Shown piece after piece: positions 6,583 through 10,117 of a stretch of 10,117 nucleotides of DNA. Positions within the stretch are counted from its first letter, which is position 1; every line of letters begins with the position of its first letter. Made by a program: the position numbers and the translations under genes. This DNA comes from JBCDCU01 sp039180865 (GTDB lineage Bacteria; Pseudomonadota; Alphaproteobacteria; Rhizobiales; JACESI01), in contig JBCDCZ010000166.1 of the NCBI GenBank assembly GCA_039180865.1, forward strand, positions 1 through 10,117, given 5' to 3'. The notes beneath the pieces are model-generated. The model was not told where the DNA came from. It did no database searches and was given only the letters and a program-made list of their open reading frames with translations.

Positions 6583-7872
6583 TCATCCTCTATCCAATAT
6601 GCACACAAGTTCAATATGGTGCGAGTAGAGGAATTGGTCCACCTGTGTGACGGAGGAAAGCCTGAAGCCGAAATCGGCAAGTTGCCGCATATCACGGGCT
6701 GCGGTCGCGGGTGCGCAGGAAACATAGACCACGCGTGGCATGTTGGATTGCGCGAGTTCTTGCGCTTGGGCTCGGGCACCAGCGCGAGGCGGATCGAGAA
6801 GAACCGCATCAAAGCGAGAAAGGTCTTTCGCGGAAAGAGGGCGCGTAAAGAGATCGCGGCGTTCGGTTGTCACAGGTTTCAGCGAGGGTGTTGCCCGTGC
6901 GGTCTTCTCAAGGGCAGAAAGCGCTGCCTGATCGCCTTCGACCGCGTGAACACGGGCGTTTTTTGCAAGCTGAAGAGAAAATGTTCCGGATCCGGCGAAG
7001 AGGTCTGCGATATGGTCCGCTCCGGAAAGCGCAGAAACGACGAGCTTAGACATGGCATCTTCCGATGGTTTGGTTGCCTGGAGAAAGCCACCGGGCGGGA
7101 TCGTAACCTTCGCTTTGCCAAACATGACATAGGGTTCTCGAGCCACCATGATTACATCATCGGCGATGCTCAGTCGGGCAATTTCGGCTTGAATGGCGAG
7201 GGTGATGAGGTCCTGTTCCCGCTTCAGGTCGAGGCTGGGGTCGGCGTCATCAAGGCGGACATCAAGACCATTGTCGGTGAGCGTTACGGTAAGCCGCAAT
7301 GAGCCCCGCGAAGGTGCTGCAATCGCTGAAAGTGCTTTGAGCGTGCCGACCGCTTGAAAAAGAGTCGGGTGAAGAACGACACACGACGAGAGGTCAATGA
7401 TGCGATCACTGCGGGCTTCATGAAATCCGAGGATCGCGGACCCCTTGTTGCGGACGGCGACAAAGGTCGCGCGGCGACGGGTTGCCGGTGCGACGGCTAT
7501 GATCGGCTCCGGTTCAATATCGAGGTCACGCGCTTTGAATGCCGCGCGAACCTGATCCATTTTGAAGGCAAGATAAGCATCCTGAGAGAGATGTTGTAGC
7601 GAACACCCGCCACAGAGGGCGAAATGGCGGCAGGGCGGCTCAACACGCAGAGACGATGCCCGTGTAATGTCGACCAGCCGTCCACGGTTTCCAACAACAT
7701 CGGCTTCGACGGTCTCGCCCGGGAGCGTGTGGGCGACGAAGATTTCAGTGTCGCCATTCTTAGCAACACCATCGCCCTGATGTGCGAGCCGATCGATTGT
7801 GAGGCTCATCCGGCGTGGTGCTGGTTCTTTTCTGGTCGGTTTCCGCCGATGCTTTGGGGATCGCCTAGCCAT
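6583..7872 (-). CDS. TRAM/[4Fe-4S] class I 23S rRNA (or tRNA) m5U methyltransferase, RlmD/TrmA-like
   Basis: The product (429 residues) should transfer a methyl group from SAM to C5 of a uridine in RNA; RlmD of E. coli modifies 23S rRNA U1939. It has a basic N-terminus, a TRAM RNA-binding domain (about 22-70, LTIDRLAHQGDGVA), iron-sulfur cysteines C81, C87 and C90 in PCRHFALCGGC plus C164, the SAM motif ADLFAGSGTF (289-298), DPPRAG (360-365) and catalytic cysteine C386 in YVSCAPAT. Most relatives have SCNP, so the Asn to Ala change is odd. The exact target (U747, U1939 or tRNA U54) cannot be told. The ATG at 7872 overlaps the tlyA stop by 8 bases, suggesting coupling; a TTG at 7917 would give 15 more residues inside tlyA and is less likely. 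Confidence 0.93.
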   Translation of the reverse strand: MARRSPKHRRKPTRKEPAPRRMSLTIDRLAHQGDGVAKNGDTEIFVAHTLPGETVEADVVGNRGRLVDITRASSLRVEPPCRHFALCGGCSLQHLSQDAYLAFKMDQVRAAFKARDLDIEPEPIIAVAPATRRRATFVAVRNKGSAILGFHEARSDRIIDLSSCVVLHPTLFQAVGTLKALSAIAAPSRGSLRLTVTLTDNGLDVRLDDADPSLDLKREQDLITLAIQAEIARLSIADDVIMVAREPYVMFGKAKVTIPPGGFLQATKPSEDAMSKLVVSALSGADHIADLFAGSGTFSLQLAKNARVHAVEGDQAALSALEKTARATPSLKPVTTERRDLFTRPLSAKDLSRFDAVLLDPPRAGARAQAQELAQSNMPRVVYVSCAPATAARDMRQLADFGFRLSSVTQVDQFLYSHHIELVCILDRG

Positions 7873-8626
7873 GTTTGACCGCGCCTGCGATGTATTCCAG
7901 ATTGCCATCTCCGCCAAAGATCGGCGAGGGAATGAGCCCCTTAACGTCCCAACCCGGTTGATCGTTCAGCCAATCGCAAATTCTGTCGGCGGCGTTCCGG
8001 GCATCGGCTTCGTTGCGGACAATTCCCCCTTTGCCGAGCGCTTTTCGTCCAACTTCAAATTGCGGTTTAACGAGGAGCGCGGCGAAGGCATCAGGCTTGG
8101 CGAGGCTTAAGGCGGCGGGAAGGGCCACTGTGAGCGAGATAAAGCTCACATCGGTAACCAAAGCTTCGATGGGATAGGCGAGATCATCTTGTTTAAGGGC
8201 GCGCGCATTGACGCCTTCGAGATTGGTCACCCGCGCGTCATTGGAAAGACTTGAATGGAGTTGACCGTGGCCGACATCAAGTGCGGTCACATGGCGTGCT
8301 CCGCGCTCCAGAAGCACTTGTGTGAACCCGCCTGTCGAGGCTCCGACATCGAGCACATTGCGCCCTGCCGGATCGAATCCGAATTGATCAAGCGCTGCAA
8401 TGAGTTTCAGGGCCGCGCGCGAAACGTAGTGTTGCGCTGGATCGTCAACCAGGATTTTGCTTGCGGGTTGGACCTTTTGCGCGGCTTTCCTGGCCGGTAA
8501 TCCATCGACGAGTACTCTACCGCGGCTGATTTGATCTGCAGCCCGCGACCGGCTTTCAGCAAGGCCACGATTGACCATGGCCTGATCAAGCCGTTCGAAG
8601 AGCGCCGGCCTCATCTTTTCCGTCAC
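7865..8626 (-). CDS. tlyA: TlyA-family rRNA (cytidine-2'-O)-methyltransferase
   Basis: TlyA proteins 2'-O-methylate rRNA; in mycobacteria the targets are 16S C1409 and 23S C1920, and loss gives capreomycin resistance. Some members are annotated as hemolysins. The 253-residue protein has an N-terminal S4 RNA-binding domain (about 9-65, LDQAMVNRGLAESRSRAADQ) and an FtsJ-like methyltransferase domain: YVSRAALKL (67-75), SAM-binding VLDVGASTGGFT (91-102), ALDVGHGQL (115-123), ALVTDVSFISL (155-165) and LLVKPQFEVGR (184-194). The common YVSRGGxKL motif is YVSRAALKL here. I use the GTG at 8626, which shares GTGA with the MFS stop (4-base overlap) and has AAGG 6 bases upstream; an ATG four codons later (8614) is an alternative. 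It is flanked by, and probably co-transcribed with, the MFS and RlmD-like genes. No signal peptide is seen, as expected for a cytoplasmic enzyme. Confidence 0.95.
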   Translation of the reverse strand: MTEKMRPALFERLDQAMVNRGLAESRSRAADQISRGRVLVDGLPARKAAQKVQPASKILVDDPAQHYVSRAALKLIAALDQFGFDPAGRNVLDVGASTGGFTQVLLERGARHVTALDVGHGQLHSSLSNDARVTNLEGVNARALKQDDLAYPIEALVTDVSFISLTVALPAALSLAKPDAFAALLVKPQFEVGRKALGKGGIVRNEADARNAADRICDWLNDQPGWDVKGLIPSPIFGGDGNLEYIAGAVKHG

Positions 8627-9960
8627 GGGGTGCCTTCGTCATCTTCTTCATCGTTAAACGGGGTCTCGGCAGTGGTGTCTTCATCCTGATCGGTGCTGAC
8701 ATATTCTTCAGGTACGAGAACGTAATCGTCCTCACCCTCTTCATAAAGTTCCGGCCCCATAATGCCGCCAACGGGAGCGCTGGACGCGTAATCGTAGTCG
8801 CTCTTGTCTTCAATTGACATGCCCTCGCGTCGCAAGACACGATAGAACAGAAACACTGCAAGAAGGGCAAGCGAAGCGCTGACCACCGCGAAGAGGCCCT
8901 GGGGGCCAACACTCGTCATTGCGAGCGATGCGATAGTGGGACCGAAAATCGAGCCAAGACCATAGGCGAGTACAACGCCTGCCGCCGTTTCGACCATGTC
9001 CGCCTGCTCGGTATAGTCGAAGGCATGGGCCGCCGCGATCGCGTAAAGCGGCTGGGTGAGGCCGCCGAGAAGTGTGACGATGATGATAACGGTGAGTGGA
9101 TTGGCCGTTGGAAACAGTGACGCGAAGATGCATACGGCGATTGCCGCGATACATCCCAACATCAAAACGTAGCGCCGGTCGATGAAATCCGAGAGGCGGC
9201 CAAGCGGATATTGCAGCAGAAGACCGCCGAACATCAGGGCACCGGCTGAAAGCGGAATGAAGTTCGGATCAAGTCCGATCCTGGTTGAATAAAGCGGGAT
9301 CAGAGAAAACAACGCGCCGATACTCATGCCGGCGAACGTGCAGGCGACGATGGCTGCTGGTGAGCGTTTATAAAGGACAAATGGTCTTAGCCTGACAACG
9401 GCAATCGGAGCAGGCTGTGCGCTCTTCGTGAGGGCCACTGGAATCGCGGCGATTGAAAGCAGGATCGAAGCAATGACGAAGGCCTGGAACCCCACCACGT
9501 CCAGCCAGGTCATCGCGACCTGACCAAGCATGACAGCGAGAAACACGACGATCGTGTAAGTGGACATGACAAGGCCACGGGTCTTGTTGTCTGCTTTGTC
9601 GTTGAGCCAGCTCTCAATGATGAGATACATCGCCGAAATGCAGAAGCCCGTGATGAAGCGCGCGAACCCCCACACCCACGCATCGATGACAAGCGGATGA
9701 AGAAGAGCAGCAGCCGAGCCAAGGGAGACGAGCGCTGCGAAGGCGCGGATATGTCCGGCCCGTACAATGAGCTGGGGTCCAAGAACGCCGCCCACAAGGA
9801 AGCCCACATAGAACATCGACGAGATGATGCCGATCGCAGTATCCGAGATCTGTTCGACATCCGCCCGAAGCGGAATCAATGTCGTCTGCATCCCGTGGCC
9901 CAGCATCATGAGCGATACCGAGAGGAGAAGCGCGGTAACCGAACCTAGGATTTTGGTCAT
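8623..9960 (-). CDS. MFS transporter (YcaD-like) with acidic C-terminal tail
   Basis: This is a 445-residue major facilitator superfamily protein with about 12 hydrophobic helices between residues 5 and 375 and a central basic loop (about 178-200). A motif A-like loop appears in the second half, GRLSDFIDRR (254-263), with a weaker counterpart GPQLIVRAGHIR (61-72). The overall pattern resembles the YcaD/sugar-efflux-like group in proteobacteria; the substrate cannot be deduced. After the last helix there is a cytoplasmic tail of about 65 residues with no lysine or arginine after K386 and 19 acidic residues in the last 42, which is unusual for the superfamily. The ATG at 9960 has GGAG 9 bases upstream and gives a typical short N-terminus (MTKILGSV); an ATG at 9975 and a TTG at 10011 are possible but less likely. 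Its stop overlaps the tlyA start, so it probably heads the minus-strand operon. Confidence 0.92.
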   Translation of the reverse strand: MTKILGSVTALLLSVSLMMLGHGMQTTLIPLRADVEQISDTAIGIISSMFYVGFLVGGVLGPQLIVRAGHIRAFAALVSLGSAAALLHPLVIDAWVWGFARFITGFCISAMYLIIESWLNDKADNKTRGLVMSTYTIVVFLAVMLGQVAMTWLDVVGFQAFVIASILLSIAAIPVALTKSAQPAPIAVVRLRPFVLYKRSPAAIVACTFAGMSIGALFSLIPLYSTRIGLDPNFIPLSAGALMFGGLLLQYPLGRLSDFIDRRYVLMLGCIAAIAVCIFASLFPTANPLTVIIIVTLLGGLTQPLYAIAAAHAFDYTEQADMVETAAGVVLAYGLGSIFGPTIASLAMTSVGPQGLFAVVSASLALLAVFLFYRVLRREGMSIEDKSDYDYASSAPVGGIMGPELYEEGEDDYVLVPEEYVSTDQDEDTTAETPFNDEEDDEGTP

Positions 9961-9989
9961 GACAGCACACTCCATGCCGCTGAAGCGCC

Positions 9990-10008
9990 TTGCCCTTGAA
10001 GCGGGCAA
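9990..10008 (-). other. inverted repeat in the MFS leader
   Basis: TTGCCC (9990-9995) and GGGCAA (10003-10008) form a perfect 6-bp stem with a 7-base loop, 30 bases upstream of the MFS start. In the minus-strand transcript it would be a hairpin near the 5' end. No known riboswitch or attenuator is recognised, and it does not cover the ribosome binding site. Confidence 0.25.
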
Positions 10009-10025
10009 CAATGCACATCAGTCGC

Positions 10026-10054
10026 GCTTGCCTTGGCATGGGGGGTGATGTCAA
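10026..10054 (-). promoter_or_regulatory. possible promoter of the MFS operon
   Basis: On the minus strand a perfect TTGACA lies at 10054-10049. At a 17-base spacing the -10 position is GCAAGC (10031-10026), a poor match, so the call depends on the -35 box alone. A short palindrome TGCCTTGGCA (10029-10038) overlaps the -10 side and could be a regulator site. The 140-base region 9961-10100 serves the divergent MFS gene and the gene starting at 10101. Confidence 0.28.
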
Positions 10055-10100
10055 ATGAAAAGTGTTGATGGAGACTTCGACATTGTGGGGGAGTGAAAAA

Positions 10101-10117
10101 ATGGGTGGCAAGGACGA
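10101..10117 (+). CDS. start of an unidentified gene, cut by the window edge
   Basis: An ATG at 10101 is preceded by GGGGGAG with 7 bases between GGAG and the start, a strong ribosome binding site. Only the first five residues (MGGKD) are inside the window, so no product can be named. Its position, divergent from the MFS gene with a 140-base spacer between them, fits a real gene. The call rests on the ribosome binding site and the layout only. Confidence 0.5.

Noticed and set aside
6579..6812. N-terminal extension of the SAM methyltransferase back to 6812
   Set aside because: The extra 78 residues are out-of-frame sequence from the upstream RNA methyltransferase gene and look non-biological; the ATG at 6578 has a good ribosome binding site directly after that gene's stop.
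6577..7302. 241-codon plus-strand open frame
   Set aside because: It is antisense to the RlmD-like gene and the start of the methyltransferase gene, both of which carry full motif sets. No domain is visible in it.
1..10117. mobile elements, CRISPR arrays, tRNA genes, toxin-antitoxin or defence genes
   Set aside because: No transposase or integrase motifs, no spaced direct repeats and no tRNA-like cloverleaf were seen, and gene spacing is tight with uniform codon use.

Overview
The window is about 10.1 kb of a moderately GC-rich chromosome, densely packed with housekeeping genes. It looks alphaproteobacterial, probably Hyphomicrobiales (Rhizobiales) or a relative. The reasons are the gene set and order fabI - histidine phosphatase - aroC - RibB with a degraded GTP cyclohydrolase II domain, and the tlyA - TrmA/RlmD-type RNA methyltransferase pair. 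This placement rests on family knowledge; no database search was run.

Left edge (1-1106, minus): an FAD-linked 2-hydroxyacid dehydrogenase of the D-2-hydroxyglutarate dehydrogenase/GlcD family runs off the window, so its C-terminus is missing. A 158-164 base divergent intergenic region separates it from the plus-strand block.

Plus-strand block (1265-5107): fabI (enoyl-ACP reductase), a small histidine-phosphatase/phosphoglycerate-mutase-like protein, aroC (chorismate synthase) and a RibB-type 3,4-dihydroxy-2-butanone-4-phosphate synthase whose C-terminal GTP cyclohydrolase II-like domain has lost its zinc ligands (RibBX-like). These serve fatty-acid elongation, the last step of the shikimate pathway and one branch of riboflavin synthesis. 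aroC has a reasonable promoter of its own and a 10-bp palindrome just downstream of it.

Minus-strand block (5120-9960), convergent with the first. In transcription order it holds an MFS transporter with a long acidic cytoplasmic tail, a TlyA-type rRNA 2'-O-methyltransferase, a TRAM/[4Fe-4S] RlmD/TrmA-type m5U methyltransferase, a class I SAM methyltransferase of unknown substrate and a small PGPGW-like membrane protein. The first four genes overlap or abut (4-base overlap, 8-base overlap, 4-base gap), so they are probably one operon with translational coupling. Two of the products modify rRNA or another RNA, which makes the third, unassigned methyltransferase worth attention.

Right edge: the first codons of a further plus-strand gene, with a strong ribosome binding site, appear at 10101, divergent from the MFS gene.

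I found no insertion sequence, prophage, CRISPR array, tRNA, rRNA or defence system. This is mostly an ordinary core-genome region. The most interesting items are the RibX-like domain, the uncharacterised methyltransferase in an RNA-modification operon, and the acidic tail of the MFS protein.
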